Part shown: positions 18,208 through 28,359 of the stretch, one piece after another
How positions within the stretch are numbered: position 1 is the first letter of the stretch
How the letters are laid out: each line of letters starts with the position of its first letter
Assembly (NCBI RefSeq): GCF_022664455.2
Contig: NZ_JAKRKC020000001.1
Location: forward strand, 1,302,001 to 1,366,000
Length of the DNA: 64,000 bases
Source: Actinomadura luzonensis
GTDB lineage: Bacteria > Actinomycetota > Actinomycetes > Streptosporangiales > Streptosporangiaceae
Direction: 5' to 3'
Translations under genes and position numbers: made by a program
The notes under the pieces: model-generated
Told to the model about the DNA's origin: nothing
Databases searched by the model: none
The model's input: the letters and a program-made list of their open reading frames with translations, nothing else

Positions 18208-21200
18208 GTGGCCGCAAACGTACGCGTGGCCGTACTCGGACCCGTCGAGCTCGTGGCCGGTCACCGGCGCACCGGCCTGCCGCGATCCCGCCTGCGCGCG
18301 GTGCTGGGCCTGCTGGCGCTGACGCCCGGCCGGGTGGTGTCCGTGGACCGGCTGATCGACGGCCTCTACGGCGAGCGGCCGCCGTCGGAGGCCCTGCGCA
18401 CCCTGCACACCTACGTCTCCCACCTGCGCAGGGCGCTGCGCGACGCCGGCCTGCCCGGGACCCTGGAGACCCGCGCGCCCGGCTACCGGCTGGCGCTCGA
18501 CCCGGGCGAGGTCGACGTGGCCGTCTTCGAGTCCGGCGTGGCGCTCGGCCGGGGCCTGCTGGCGCGGGAGGTGTCGGCGCGGGCGGCCGGCGCGCTCGCC
18601 GGCGCGCTGGAGCTGTGGCGGGGCGACGTGCTCGCCGACTGCCAGGTGCACGGCTGGGCGCACGGCGAGATCGAACGGCTCAGGGAGATGCGGCTGTCGG
18701 CGACGGAGGACGTCCTGACCGCGCGGCTGCGCCTCGGACAACACCGGGTCGCCGCCGAGCAGCTCGAACACCTCGTCGTGGAGCACCCGCTGCGCGAACG
18801 CCTGTGGGAGCTGCTCCTGACCGCCCACGCCCTGGCCGGGCGGCAGGCCGACGCCCTCGCCGCGGTCCAGCGGGCCCGCCGGGTGCTCGCCGACGAGCTC
18901 GGCGTCGACCCCGGCCCGGCGCTCCGCGAGCTGGAGGCCGCCGTGCTGGACGGCCGGCTCGCCGCCGAGGACCTGCTGCCGCCCGGCGCCGCGCCCGTCG
19001 TGCACCGGGCGCCGGCCGCGCCGCGGGCCCCGGCGGGCGTCCCGGCCGCGATCACCCGGCTCATCGGCCGCGAGGCGGACCTGGCCGAGCTGCGCGCGCT
19101 CGTCGCGGCGCACCGGCTGGTGACGCTGACCGGCATGGGCGGCGTCGGCAAGACCCGCCTGGCCGCCGCCGCCGCCACCGCCGTCGCCGGCTTGGACGAG
19201 GTGCACTTCGTCCCGCTGGCCCAGGTCGAGGACCCCGAGCTGGTCGCGCCGGCCATCGCCGACCTGCTCGGCGTGCACGCCGCGGGCGGGCACCCCGTGC
19301 TGCGGGCGATCGCCGAGGAGCTGGGGACGCGGCGCGTGCTGCTCGTCCTCGACAACTGCGAGCACCTGGCCGACGCCTGCGCCGCCGTCGCGCACTCGCT
19401 GCTCACGAGCTGCCCGTCGGTGCACGTCCTCGCGACCAGCAGGGAGAACCTGCGGGTGGGCGGCGAGCTGGTGTGGCGGGTGCCGCCGCTCGGCGCGCGG
19501 CCGTCGGCCGAGCTGTTCCTGGAACGCGCCGGGCTCGGCCCCGCCGACCGGCTGGACGACGGCGAGCGGGCCGCCCTCTCGCTGATCTGCGCCGAGCTGG
19601 ACGGGCTGCCGCTGGCCCTGGAGCTGGCCGCGGCCCGGGCCAGGGTGCTGACGCTGCCCCAGATCGCCGAGCGGCTGCACGACCACTTCGCGCTGCTGAC
19701 CGGCGGCCCGCGCACCGCCCCGCCGCAGCACCGGACGATGCGGGCCGTCATCGGCTGGAGCCACGCCCTGCTCGACGCGGAGGAACGCGAGCTGTTCCAC
19801 GCGCTGTCGGTGTTCCCCGGCGGCTTCGACCTGGCGGCCGCCGCGGCGGTCTCGGCCGAGCCGGACGTTCTCGACCTGCTGGGACGGCTCGTCGACAAGT
19901 CCCTGCTGATCGTCGAGCCCACGCCGGACGGCGCCCGGTACCGCATGTCGAGGACGATCCGCCAGTTCGCCGCCGAGTCGCTGACCCCGGAGCGGCACGA
20001 CCGGTACGCCCGGCGGCACGCCGCGTTCTTCCTGGCCTTCGCCGAGAAGGTGGAGGGCGAGCTGAAGGGGCCGGGGCTCGGCGCGGCGCTGGACCGGATC
20101 GCCGCCGAGCACGACAACCTGCGCGCCGCCTGCACGTCCGGGCTCGGCGGCGACGCGTCCGGGCTCGGCGACGCGCCCGGGCTCGGCGACGCGCCCGGGC
20201 TCGGCGGCGGGGAGACGGCGCTGCGCGTCGCGGGCGCCGTCTGGCGCTACGCCTACCTGCGCGGCCACTACTCCGAAGGCCGGCACTGGCTGGAGAGCGC
20301 CCTGCGGCACGCCTCCGGCGCACCCGAGCGGTACGTGGCCAAGGCGCTCGGCGGCGTCGCGACGCTCACCGCGTACGAGTGCGACTACGAGCGGGCCACC
20401 GGGTACGCCGAGCGCGCGCTCGCCGTGCACCGGCGGCTCGGCGACGCGGCCGGCGCGGCGGGGGCGCTGAGCATGCTCGGCGAGATCGCCCGCGAGACCG
20501 GCGACTTCGACCGCGCCCTGCGCACGCACGAGCGGGCCCAGCACGAGTACCGGGCCGCCGGGGACACCTGGGGCGAGGCCTTCCAGGCCGAGATGCTCGC
20601 CCTGGCCTCGTGGCTGTCGGGGCGCTACGCCGAGGCCAGGGCGCGGGCGCGGGAGGCGTACGACGCGTTCGTCCGGCTGGGCGACCAGGAACGCATCGGC
20701 TGGACGCTGCTCGACCTCGCCGCCTGCGACCTGTACGACGGGGATCCGGCACGCGCGCGGGACCTGCTGCTGGAGGCCCGGGCGCTGTTCGAGGAGGTCG
20801 GCTTCCCCGAAGGGCTCGGCTGGGCCGACAACCTCCTGGCGCTCACCGACCTGCCGGACCTGCGGGCGGCGGCCGGGCGGCTGGCCCGCGCGCTCGACGT
20901 CCAGCACCGGCTGGGCGATCTGTGCCGGTCGTCGAGCGTGGTCGAGGCCATCGCCCGGGTCCTGCACCTGGACGGCGCCCACGCCGCCGCCGCGCGGCTG
21001 CTCGGCGGCGCCGCGGCGATCCGCGCGGCGATCTCCGCCCCGGTGCCGCCGTGCGAGGCGGCCGGCCTCGCCGCCCTGGAGAGCGGCCTGCGTACGGCGC
21101 TCGGGCCCGCTCCTACCAGGACCGGCACGCGGCCGGCCGCCGTGCCACCATCGCCGACACCGTCGCGGCCGCCAGGTCCGCGGCCCTCGCGGCGGCGGCC

Positions 21201-21212
21201 GGCGGCCGGTGA
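18208..21212 (+). pseudogene. AfsR/SARP-type activator, frameshifted near the C-terminus
   Basis: About 1,000 residues if repaired. Domains: OmpR-like winged helix (about 5-95), bacterial transcriptional activation domain (about 100-250), NB-ARC/STAND ATPase with Walker A TGMGGVGKT (about 308-316) and LVLDNCEHL, then TPR repeats to the end. GTG 18208 has GGAGGT 8 bases upstream. After LRTALGP near 21110 the sequenced frame runs into 130 low-complexity codons overlapping the gene on the other strand; removing two bases in GCTCC gives ALGPAYQDRHAAGRRATIAD and a stop at 21212, one base from the convergent neighbour. The span leaves remainder 2, matching a 2-bp insertion. If real, only the tail changes and the protein may still work. 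Confidence 0.8.
20150..20212 (+). repeat. 18-bp tandem repeat inside the SARP gene
   Basis: About three copies of an 18-base unit (GGGCTCGGCGACGCGCCC with small changes) encode the linker GLGGDASGLGDAPGLGDAPG between the ATPase-linked helices and the TPR region. In-frame length means copy number can vary without loss of frame. Confidence 0.7.
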
Positions 21213-21213
21213 C

Positions 21214-21489
21214 TCACGCCGCGTCGCCCGCCGCGTCGCCCGCGGGGGCGCCCGCGGGGGCGGCAGGCAGGCGGCGGACAGGCACGGCGGACAGGAACCG
21301 CCGGCCGGGCGGCCTGATCCGCGCCGGCTCCTCGCCGGGAACCTCCGGCGCTTCCTGCCCCGGGACGTCCGGCTCGTCCCGCTCCTCGGGCGCGTCCGGC
21401 GGGTCGCCCAGCACCTCGGGCGCGTCCGGCGGATCCCTCCGCACCTGGGGCGCATCCGGCCGGTCGCTCCGTGCCTCGGGCTGCTCCAT
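21214..21489 (-). CDS. small Pro/Asp/Glu-rich disordered protein
   Basis: 91 residues from ATG 21489, with an excellent ribosome site (AAGGAGG, 7 bases upstream). The first half repeats a degenerate RPDAPQV / PPDAPEV / PPDAPEE unit; the C-terminus is Ala/Gly/Pro-rich. No domain is recognised; the composition implies intrinsic disorder. Its stop lies one base from the repaired end of the convergent SARP gene, which supports both gene ends. Confidence 0.6.
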   Translation of the reverse strand: MEQPEARSDRPDAPQVRRDPPDAPEVLGDPPDAPEERDEPDVPGQEAPEVPGEEPARIRPPGRRFLSAVPVRRLPAAPAGAPAGDAAGDAA

Positions 21490-21590
21490 CGCGGGGCCTC
21501 CTTCCCGTGATCCCTCGCGGACAGGCATACGGGAGCCCGCTTGCCGGAATGTTGCGCCGCTGCTCCGGCGCCCCGCGGGCGGTTACCCGG

Positions 21591-22040
21591 TCACATCGGC
21601 GCCGTGCGGACCACGCACCTGGGGTCGGGGTCCTGCGAGGTGGCGAAGTCCGCCCCGAAGATCACCTGGTCGTCGACGTGGTCGGTGTTCGTGACGAGCG
21701 GGCGCCCGCCGTCCACCAGCGGCAGCGCGGTGTAGGTCGTCCCCGCCTCGACCGTGCGCTCGAACGCCCAGGCGTTCCGGTAGCGGTCCCTGATCCGCAT
21801 CACGACGCGGCTCCCGGAGCCGCCGTGGTTGATGCGGAAGGTCAGCTTCTGCCAGGCGCGGCCCCCGCCGGGCAGGTTCTCGAAGGAGGCGGTCGCCTCC
21901 AGCTCGTACCGGAACGCCGTGCCGGCGTAGGTGTGGCACTCGACCTTGACCGTGGTCGCGGCCTGGGCCGGCGACGACGCCGCCAGCAGGAGCCCGCCCG
22001 CCACGACGGCCGAGCCGGCCGCCTTCGTCATCCTGTTCAC
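21591..22040 (-). CDS. small secreted protein
   Basis: 149 residues. A signal peptide (TKAAGSAVVAGGLLLAASSPAQA) is followed by a beta-rich mature part of about 120 residues with two cysteines (VECHTY and PRCVV) that could close a single disulfide. I chose GTG 22040, preceded by a G-rich GGGGGGAA; ATG 22031 is an alternative. The family is unknown. Probably a monocistronic gene, divergent from the CAP-domain gene. Confidence 0.7.
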   Translation of the reverse strand: MNRMTKAAGSAVVAGGLLLAASSPAQAATTVKVECHTYAGTAFRYELEATASFENLPGGGRAWQKLTFRINHGGSGSRVVMRIRDRYRNAWAFERTVEAGTTYTALPLVDGGRPLVTNTDHVDDQVIFGADFATSQDPDPRCVVRTAPM

Positions 22041-22164
22041 TGGTTCCCCCCTGTGACACTGATCTTTCGGACGGCCACCAGCAAAACGGATCACTGTTGC
22101 GCCGGGCTGGCTTCCCGCTTGCGCGCCGCCTGTCCCGTTGTGGCGCGATCGTTAGGATGCGGAG

Positions 22165-22668
22165 ATGCGCTTACTCCTGGGATCACTCGCCGCCGCCGCC
22201 CTGGCCACGATCGGCGTGCCCGCCGCCACGGCTCAGGCCGCCACGACGGCCGGCGCTGGGTCCGGCGCTGCGGCCGTGGGAACAGCGCGGGAGAACGAGG
22301 TCGTGCGGCTGGTCAACGTCCAGCGGGCGCAGAAGGGATGCCGGGCGGTCAGGCATCATCCACAACTCCACAAGGCCGCCCGCGCGCACTCGGCCGACAT
22401 GGCGGAGCACAGATACTTCTTCAGCCGCTCCCGCGACGGCCGGTCCTTCACCGAGCGCATCGAGGACGCCGGCTTCAAGCACGGCCGCCACCTGGCGGAG
22501 AACCTCGCCAAGGGCCAGCGCACCCCGGCCATGGTCGTGGGGGCCTGGATGGACGCAGCCGGCACCAGGGCGACCATCCTGGACTGCAGGTACACCTACA
22601 TCGGGGTCGGCGCGGCCGAGGACGCCGACGGCGCGATCTACTGGACCCAGGACTTCGCCACCAAGTGA
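22165..22668 (+). CDS. secreted CAP/SCP-domain protein
   Basis: 167 residues. Signal peptide (RLLLGSLAAAALATIGVPAATAQA), then a CAP domain of about 125 residues: ENEVVRLVNVQRAQKGC, HPQLHKAARAHSADMAE, FFSRSRDGRSFTERIEDAGF, AENLAKGQ, and the final GVGAAEDADGAIYWTQDFA. The usual CAP cavity His/Glu positions are at least partly present. Function of bacterial CAP proteins is mostly unknown. TAGGAT lies 7 bases before the ATG with no usable ribosome site, so a leaderless transcript is likely. Confidence 0.9.
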   Translation: MRLLLGSLAAAALATIGVPAATAQAATTAGAGSGAAAVGTARENEVVRLVNVQRAQKGCRAVRHHPQLHKAARAHSADMAEHRYFFSRSRDGRSFTERIEDAGFKHGRHLAENLAKGQRTPAMVVGAWMDAAGTRATILDCRYTYIGVGAAEDADGAIYWTQDFATK

Positions 22669-23107
22669 CCCTTCCTGAGGCGGTCCATTTCCTCGTGCAG
22701 GTCTCGTAAGCTCTGCCGATTTTTGTCGCGCGTTTTGTGGGTTGCGCTGCCGCAGGTGGGCCGGTGGACTGATGCAGGGCACAGCCCACCCACCCGCCGC
22801 GCGACCGACACCGCAGAGGCGGTCACAGGGGACAAATGCTCACAGAACGCCCACTCAGGTCATCGCGTGGCTCTCATCCGCACATGGCACGGGTGCCCCT
22901 TCTTGGTGTGCAGTGCGGCGATGGCATCGACTGCCTGCACGTCCGGTGTCCCAGTGGGTCCCAGGTGAGCGTTCGACGGGTGCGAACCATGGATGACCGC
23001 GTGAGGACGGGCGGGGGCTCTGAGATCCATCGCAAGCCGGGTGAAACGATCTGGCGGGGCCGGACAGGTACGGGATGTCGGACCAGTCGGGGATGAGAGA
23101 AGGCAGC
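22669..23107. other. 439-base gap without a convincing gene
   Basis: Several short frames cross this gap in both directions but none has a start with a ribosome site or a recognisable domain. One minus-strand frame ending near 22861 contains PDVQAVDAIAALHTKKG and could be a gene fragment, but I cannot support it. The AT-rich TTTTTGTCGCGCGTTTTGTGG (about 22711-22731) may hold promoter elements for the sigma factor gene downstream. No tRNA or riboswitch structure was seen. Confidence 0.4.
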
Positions 23108-23661
23108 GTGACGCGCCATGACCGCAGACAGCGCTTCGAGGTGATCTACGATGCCACCTACGCCGACATCCTGGCCTACCTCCGGCGGCGTACCGGCTCG
23201 CCCGAGGACGCCGCCGACGCCCTCGCCGAGACGTTCACCACGGCCTGGCGCCGGCTGGACGACATCCCCGAGGGGCCGGACGCGCGCCTGTGGCTGTTCG
23301 GCGTGGCCCGCCGGGTGCTGGCCAACGGCCGCCGGGCCGAGTCGCGCCGCGGCGAGCTGGTGGAACGGCTGGGTCACCAGCTCGCCGGGTGGGCGGAGCA
23401 CACCGAGGCCGCGGAGGGCCTGGCGGGGGTGCGGGAGGCGTTCGCGCGGCTGAGCGGCGACGACCGGGAGATCCTCGCGCTGGCCGGCTGGGAGGGGCTG
23501 GGCTCCGACGAGATCGCCACCGTCCTGGGCTGCTCGCGGGCCAACGCCCGGCTGCGGCTGCACCGGGCCCGCAAACGGCTGGCCAGGCACCTGGACACGG
23601 CGGGCGTCGACCTGGCCCGCATCGGCCTGCGGGCCGTCGCGATGACGAAGGGGGCTGTGTG

Positions 23662-23662
<1 letters not shown>
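23108..23662 (+). CDS. ECF-type RNA polymerase sigma factor
   Basis: 184 residues. Region 2 is visible as FEVIYDATYADILAYLRRRT then DAADALAETFTTAWRRLDDI and ARLWLFGVARRVLAN; region 4 as LSGDDREILALAGWEGLGSD, EIATVLGCSRANARLRLHRA and RKRLARHL. GTG 23108 is chosen for its AGAAGG 4-5 bases upstream; ATG 23075 is an in-frame alternative. The stop overlaps the next gene's ATG by one base (TGATG), tying it to a membrane-anchored partner, the usual ECF/anti-sigma layout. Confidence 0.9.
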
Positions 23663-24495
<833 letters not shown>

Positions 24496-24643
24496 TCCCG
24501 GCTCCGCCGTCCCGCGGGTGATCCCGACACCTCCGTCCCCCTGCTGATCCCGGACGGACGCCTCTCGTCCCCCGGTTCGTCACCGCCATGCGTGCTTCTC
24601 GGCATGCGCGGAACTCCGTCATGCCCCCACGATCGGATCTCGC

Positions 24644-26110
24644 GTGCTCACCGACACCCGCGAGGCGCCGCCCGTGCCGCGCCTCCTGCCCGTCCTGGCC
24701 GGTCACCGCCTGTTCGCCGCGCTGCTGCTGCCGGCCGCCGCGCTGCGGGTGGTGACCATGCTGGCCTACCGTCCGGCCACCCTCTACTGGTACGACTCCT
24801 TCACCTACCTCGACACCGCCGTGCATCCGGCCCCGTCGGCGACGTTCCACCCCATCGGGTACCCGCTGCTGCTGCGGGCGCTGCTGCCGTTCCACAGCGT
24901 GGGGCTGGTCGCGGCCGTGCAGCACGTCCTCGGCCTCGGCACCGGCGTGCTGCTGTACGCGGTGCTGCGCCGCAGGTCGGCGCCCGGCTGGGCAGCGGCG
25001 GCGGCGACGGTGCCGCTGCTGTTCGACGCCTCGTTCCTGCGGCTGGAGCACGCCGTGCTGTCCGACTCGCAGTTCGTCTTCCTGGTCGTGGCCGGGCTGG
25101 CCGTGCTGATGTGGTCGCCGCGGCTGTCCGTGCGCGCCGCCGCCGGAGCCGGTCTGCTGTTCGCCGCGGCGGCGTTGACCAGGACGATCGCGCTGCCGCT
25201 GCTGCTGCTCGTCGTGCTCGTGCTGGCCGTGCGGCGAGCGGGGTGGCGGCCGCTCGCCGCGCTGGTCCTGGCCGGCGCGCTGCCGCTGGCCGGGTACGCG
25301 GCCTGGTACGCCCAGCATCACGGCCGTTTCGCCCTCAGCGGCGCCGACGGGGTGGCCCTGTGGGCCCGGACGATGACGTTCGCCGACTGCGCCCGCATCC
25401 AGCCGCCGCCCGAGCTGGCGCGCCTGTGCCCCAACGGGACCCGGACGGACGCCGCCTCCGAATACGTGTGGGCCCCCGGGTCGTCGCTGAACCTGCTGCC
25501 CGGCGACCGGTTCACGCACAACGACCTGGCCCGCTCGTTCGCGATCGAGGCGATCCTCGCGCAGCCGCTCGACTACCTGGGCGACGTCGTACGCGACACC
25601 GCCATCGCCTTCTCCTGGACGCCGATCCCGCACCCCGACCGCGTCACCCCCGCCTTCGGCTTCCGCGGCGGACGCTGGGAACTGCCCGCCCAGCCGCTGG
25701 TCGAGCAGGTGAAGCGGGAGTACGACCCGGACCTCCGCGGCCTGTCGTCGGTGTCGCCGTGGGCGGATCTCCTCATCGCCTACCAGTACGCGGCGTACCT
25801 GCGCGGCCCGTTCCTGGGCCTGATCCTGCTGCTGGGCGCGGTCGCCGCGGCGCGGCGGCCGGGCGTGGCGCTGCTGCCGTGGGCGGTGGCGACGGGCCTG
25901 CTGGTCGGCCCGGTCGCGGTCCTGGACTTCGACCACCGGTACGTGCTGCCCGTCGTACCCGTCGCCTGCCTGGCCGCCGCCCTCCTGCGGCCGGAAGCCG
26001 GAGGGGCGGGACGCGGTCGCCGGTACGGGTTACGCGGGTGGGCAGGCGGGCAGCGGAGCGGGTCAGCGGGGACGAGCACGACGTCCGGGACGTTCTCGAC
26101 CGGCGCCTGA
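24644..26110 (+). CDS. polytopic membrane protein, GT-C glycosyltransferase-like
   Basis: 488 residues with about ten membrane helices. An early outside loop carries YWYDSFTYLD, the place where GT-C enzymes hold their catalytic acidic residue; FHPIGYPLLLRALLP and HAVLSDSQFVFLVVAGLAV follow the ArnT/mannosyltransferase pattern. A large outside loop (about 240-350) contains two Cys and AFSWTPIPHPDRV. Such enzymes transfer sugars from polyprenyl-phosphate donors. The last 40 residues are Gly/Ser/Arg-rich. Start GTG 24644 lacks a clear ribosome site; leaderless or further start choices are possible. Confidence 0.75.
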   Translation: MLTDTREAPPVPRLLPVLAGHRLFAALLLPAAALRVVTMLAYRPATLYWYDSFTYLDTAVHPAPSATFHPIGYPLLLRALLPFHSVGLVAAVQHVLGLGTGVLLYAVLRRRSAPGWAAAAATVPLLFDASFLRLEHAVLSDSQFVFLVVAGLAVLMWSPRLSVRAAAGAGLLFAAAALTRTIALPLLLLVVLVLAVRRAGWRPLAALVLAGALPLAGYAAWYAQHHGRFALSGADGVALWARTMTFADCARIQPPPELARLCPNGTRTDAASEYVWAPGSSLNLLPGDRFTHNDLARSFAIEAILAQPLDYLGDVVRDTAIAFSWTPIPHPDRVTPAFGFRGGRWELPAQPLVEQVKREYDPDLRGLSSVSPWADLLIAYQYAAYLRGPFLGLILLLGAVAAARRPGVALLPWAVATGLLVGPVAVLDFDHRYVLPVVPVACLAAALLRPEAGGAGRGRRYGLRGWAGGQRSGSAGTSTTSGTFSTGA

Positions 26111-26129
26111 CCCGAGCACAGGGAGCAGA

Positions 26130-26333
26130 ATGAACGACAGCCCGCAGGAAGAACGGCCCATCGAGCGCGGCGGGAGCGAGGAGGCGAGCGGTGCGCCGCT
26201 GACCCCGGCCGAGGAGGAGGCGCGCAGGCGCCCGCCGGGGGTCACTCCGGGGGTCACGCCCGGCACCACCGGCGACGAGGGCGAGGGCGAGTTCGAACGC
26301 CGCAAGGAGCTCAATCCCGACGACTTCGAGTGA
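26130..26333 (+). CDS. small acidic protein, unknown
   Basis: 67 residues, highly charged, no hydrophobic core (SPQEERPIERGGSEEASG, TPAEEEARRRPPGVTPGVTPG, ERRKELNPDDFE). ATG 26130 has GGGAG 4-5 bases upstream. The stop overlaps the following hydrolase start as GTGA, which supports its being translated. Probably disordered; function unknown. Confidence 0.65.
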   Translation: MNDSPQEERPIERGGSEEASGAPLTPAEEEARRRPPGVTPGVTPGTTGDEGEGEFERRKELNPDDFE

Positions 26334-27130
26334 GCGGCGGGACGGAGGCGCGGATCGCCGAACGCTGGCACGACGTGGCCGGCCGGCGGGTCCGCAGCCT
26401 GGAGGCGGGGGGGCCCGGCGGCGGGGAGGCGCCGGTGGTCGTGGTCGTTCCGGGGCTCGGCGCGCTCGGGTACCTGCTCGACACCCTGGCCGGCTGCGCC
26501 GCGTGGGCGCGGGCGTACCTGCTGGACGTGCCGGGCTTCGGGCACCGGCGGCCCGCGGCCGGCGAGGTGGAGCTGCCCGCCATGGTCCGGCTCGTCGCCG
26601 CCTGGCTCGGCGCCGTGCCCGGCCGGCCCGTCGTCCTGGCCGGGCACTCCACGGGAGCCCAGGTCGCGCTGCACGTCGCCGCCTCCTTACCGGGGCGGGT
26701 CGAGGCGCTCACCCTGCTGGGGCCGGTGTTCCCGCCGGAGCAGCGGACGGTGGCCGGGGTGCTGCCGCCCTTTCTGCGCACCCTGCGGCACGAGCCTCTG
26801 GGGGCGGTGCCCGCCACCCTGCCGTACTACGTGCGCGGCGGGGTCCGGGCCATGGCGCGTTTCATCCGCTCCGGGCAGCAGGACGCGCCTGAGGCGGTCG
26901 CCGGCGGCGTCTCCTGCCCGGTGCTGGTGGCCCGGGGCGCCCAGGACGCCCTCGCTCCGGCGGAGTGGGCCGAGCGGCTGGCGGGGGCGGCGGCACGGGG
27001 GCGGGCGGTGACCGTGCCAGGAGCCCACGCGTTCCCGTTCCGGCGCGGTGGGCTGACGGCCGCGCTGATCGCGGACGTGGCCGCCGAAGCGCGGAGCGGC
27101 CGGGATCGGCCGGGCGGTCCCGGGGGTTAG
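26330..27130 (+). CDS. alpha/beta hydrolase
   Basis: 266 residues. Fold motifs: VVVVPGLGALGYLL oxyanion region, DVPGFGHRRP, nucleophile elbow AGHSTGAQ (Ser about 109), acid RGAQDALAP, His in PGAHAFPF. Short-chain esterase/lactonase type; substrate unknown. GTG 26330 overlaps the preceding small gene's stop by four bases. The C-terminal 20 residues are low complexity. Confidence 0.88.
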   Translation: MSGGTEARIAERWHDVAGRRVRSLEAGGPGGGEAPVVVVVPGLGALGYLLDTLAGCAAWARAYLLDVPGFGHRRPAAGEVELPAMVRLVAAWLGAVPGRPVVLAGHSTGAQVALHVAASLPGRVEALTLLGPVFPPEQRTVAGVLPPFLRTLRHEPLGAVPATLPYYVRGGVRAMARFIRSGQQDAPEAVAGGVSCPVLVARGAQDALAPAEWAERLAGAAARGRAVTVPGAHAFPFRRGGLTAALIADVAAEARSGRDRPGGPGG

Positions 27131-27180
27131 GGGAACCGGCGCCGCCGCCTTCCCGGGCGGCGTCGGGCCTGGCGGGCCGG

Positions 27181-27292
27181 GGACGCCGACTCCTGGGCGC
27201 GGGCCGGGTCAGCTCGCGGCGCGGTCGGTCAGGGGACGCCGCCTCCTGAGCGCGCGGCCGGGTCAGCTCGCGGCGCGGTCGGTCAGGGGACG
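27181..27292. repeat. imperfect 55-bp tandem duplication at a gene end
   Basis: Two adjacent copies (about 27181-27235 and 27236-27290) share GGACGCCG(A/C)CTCCTG(G/A) and then a nearly perfect stretch GCCGGGTCAGCTCGCGGCGC plus GGTCGGTCAGGGGACG. The copy nearer the aldo/keto reductase encodes its last residues and stop; the other is a non-coding echo in the gap, so the duplication came from the gene's 3' end. Confidence 0.75.
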
Positions 27293-28312
27293 GCGGCGCA
27301 GGGCGGGGTCGGTCAGGGGGGCGGGGCTCCAGAGGGCGACCGGCGGGTAGACGTTGGTGCCGGGCGGCACGAGCTCGTCGATCCGGTCGAGCACGGCGTC
27401 GTCGAGGACCAGCGAGGCGCCCTTCAGCAGGCTCTCCAACTGCTCCATCGTCCGGGGGCCGAGGATGACCGAGGTGACCGCCGGGTGGGCCGCGACGAAG
27501 GCGACGGCCAGCTCCGGCAGGGTGCGGCCGAGCTCGTCCGCCAGCTTCACCAGCTCCTCGACGACCTCCAGCTTGGCCGCGTTGACCGGGACGGACGGGT
27601 CAAACCGCTGCGGCGCCCGCGCGGCGCGGCCCCGCGACAGGTCGATCTGCTGCCCCTTGCGGTACCGGCCGGTCAGGAAGCCCCAGCCCAGCGGGCTGTA
27701 GGTGAGCACGCCCATGCCGAGCCGCTGCGCCGTGGGCAGGACGTCGCCCTCGATGCCGCGGGCGAGGACGTTGTACGGCGGCTGCTCGGTGCGGAACCGG
27801 TACAGGCCGCGCTGCCGGGCCACGTGGTACGCCTCGACCGTCTCGTGGGCGGGGAAGGCCGAGCTGCCGAAGGCGCGGATCTTGCCCTGCCGCACCAGGT
27901 CGGTCAGCGCGGCGAGGGTCTCCTCGAGGTCGGTCCGGTGGTCGGGGCGGTGGATCTGGTAGAGGTCGATCCAGTCGGTCCGCAGCCGCTTGAGGCTCGC
28001 CTCGACCGCGCGGGTGATCCAGCGCCGCGAGTTGCCGCCCCGGTTGGGGCCCTCGCCCATGGGGAAGTGCACCTTGGTGGCGAGCACGACGTCGTCCCGC
28101 CGGCCTTGCAGCGCCTTGCCCACGATCTCCTCGGACTCGCCCGCCGAGTACATGTCGGCGGTGTCGACAAAGTTGACGCCCTGGTCGAGGGCGGCGTGGA
28201 TGACGCGGATGCTGTCGTCGTGGTCGGGGTTGCCGGCCGAGCCGAACATCATCGTGCCCAGGCAGTAGGCGCTGACCTCGATGCCGGTGCCGCCGAGAAT
28301 GCGATATCTCAT
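27263..28312 (-). CDS. aldo/keto reductase
   Basis: 349 residues. Family marks: YRILGGTGIEVSAYCLGTM, catalytic Asp/Tyr in NFVDTADMYSAGESEEIVG, Lys in VVLATKVHFPMG, DLYQIHRPD, and the cofactor end VTSVILGPRTMEQLESLL. It should reduce carbonyls with NADPH and resembles the YghZ/Tas-like branch. ATG 28312 is preferred over an upstream in-frame GTG because a promoter places transcription start at this ATG: -10 TATGGT ends 7 bases before it, so the mRNA is probably leaderless. The divergent MerR gene is the evident regulator. Confidence 0.93.
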   Translation of the reverse strand: MRYRILGGTGIEVSAYCLGTMMFGSAGNPDHDDSIRVIHAALDQGVNFVDTADMYSAGESEEIVGKALQGRRDDVVLATKVHFPMGEGPNRGGNSRRWITRAVEASLKRLRTDWIDLYQIHRPDHRTDLEETLAALTDLVRQGKIRAFGSSAFPAHETVEAYHVARQRGLYRFRTEQPPYNVLARGIEGDVLPTAQRLGMGVLTYSPLGWGFLTGRYRKGQQIDLSRGRAARAPQRFDPSVPVNAAKLEVVEELVKLADELGRTLPELAVAFVAAHPAVTSVILGPRTMEQLESLLKGASLVLDDAVLDRIDELVPPGTNVYPPVALWSPAPLTDPALRRRPLTDRAAS

Positions 28313-28319
28313 GAACCGC

Positions 28320-28350
28320 ACCATAGAATCTAGAGCCGCCTCTAGGTCAA
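28320..28350 (-). promoter_or_regulatory. MerR-type promoter and operator of the aldo/keto reductase
   Basis: On the minus strand TTGACC (-35, 28350-28345) and TATGGT (-10, 28325-28320) are separated by 19 bases, the over-long spacer typical of MerR-activated promoters. The spacer holds the dyad CTAGAG-N4-CTCTAG (28330-28345). Confidence 0.65.
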
Positions 28351-28359
28351 ACTGGCCGC

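Noticed and set aside
14749..20982. A minus-strand open frame of about 2,000 codons across the permease and both giant regulators
   Set aside because: It is a shadow of high-GC coding on other frames: composition is Arg/Pro/Gly/Ala low complexity, no domains, and it overlaps well-supported genes.
22874..23590. Minus-strand frame opposite the first sigma factor
   Set aside because: Antisense shadow of the sigma gene with no domain or start signal.
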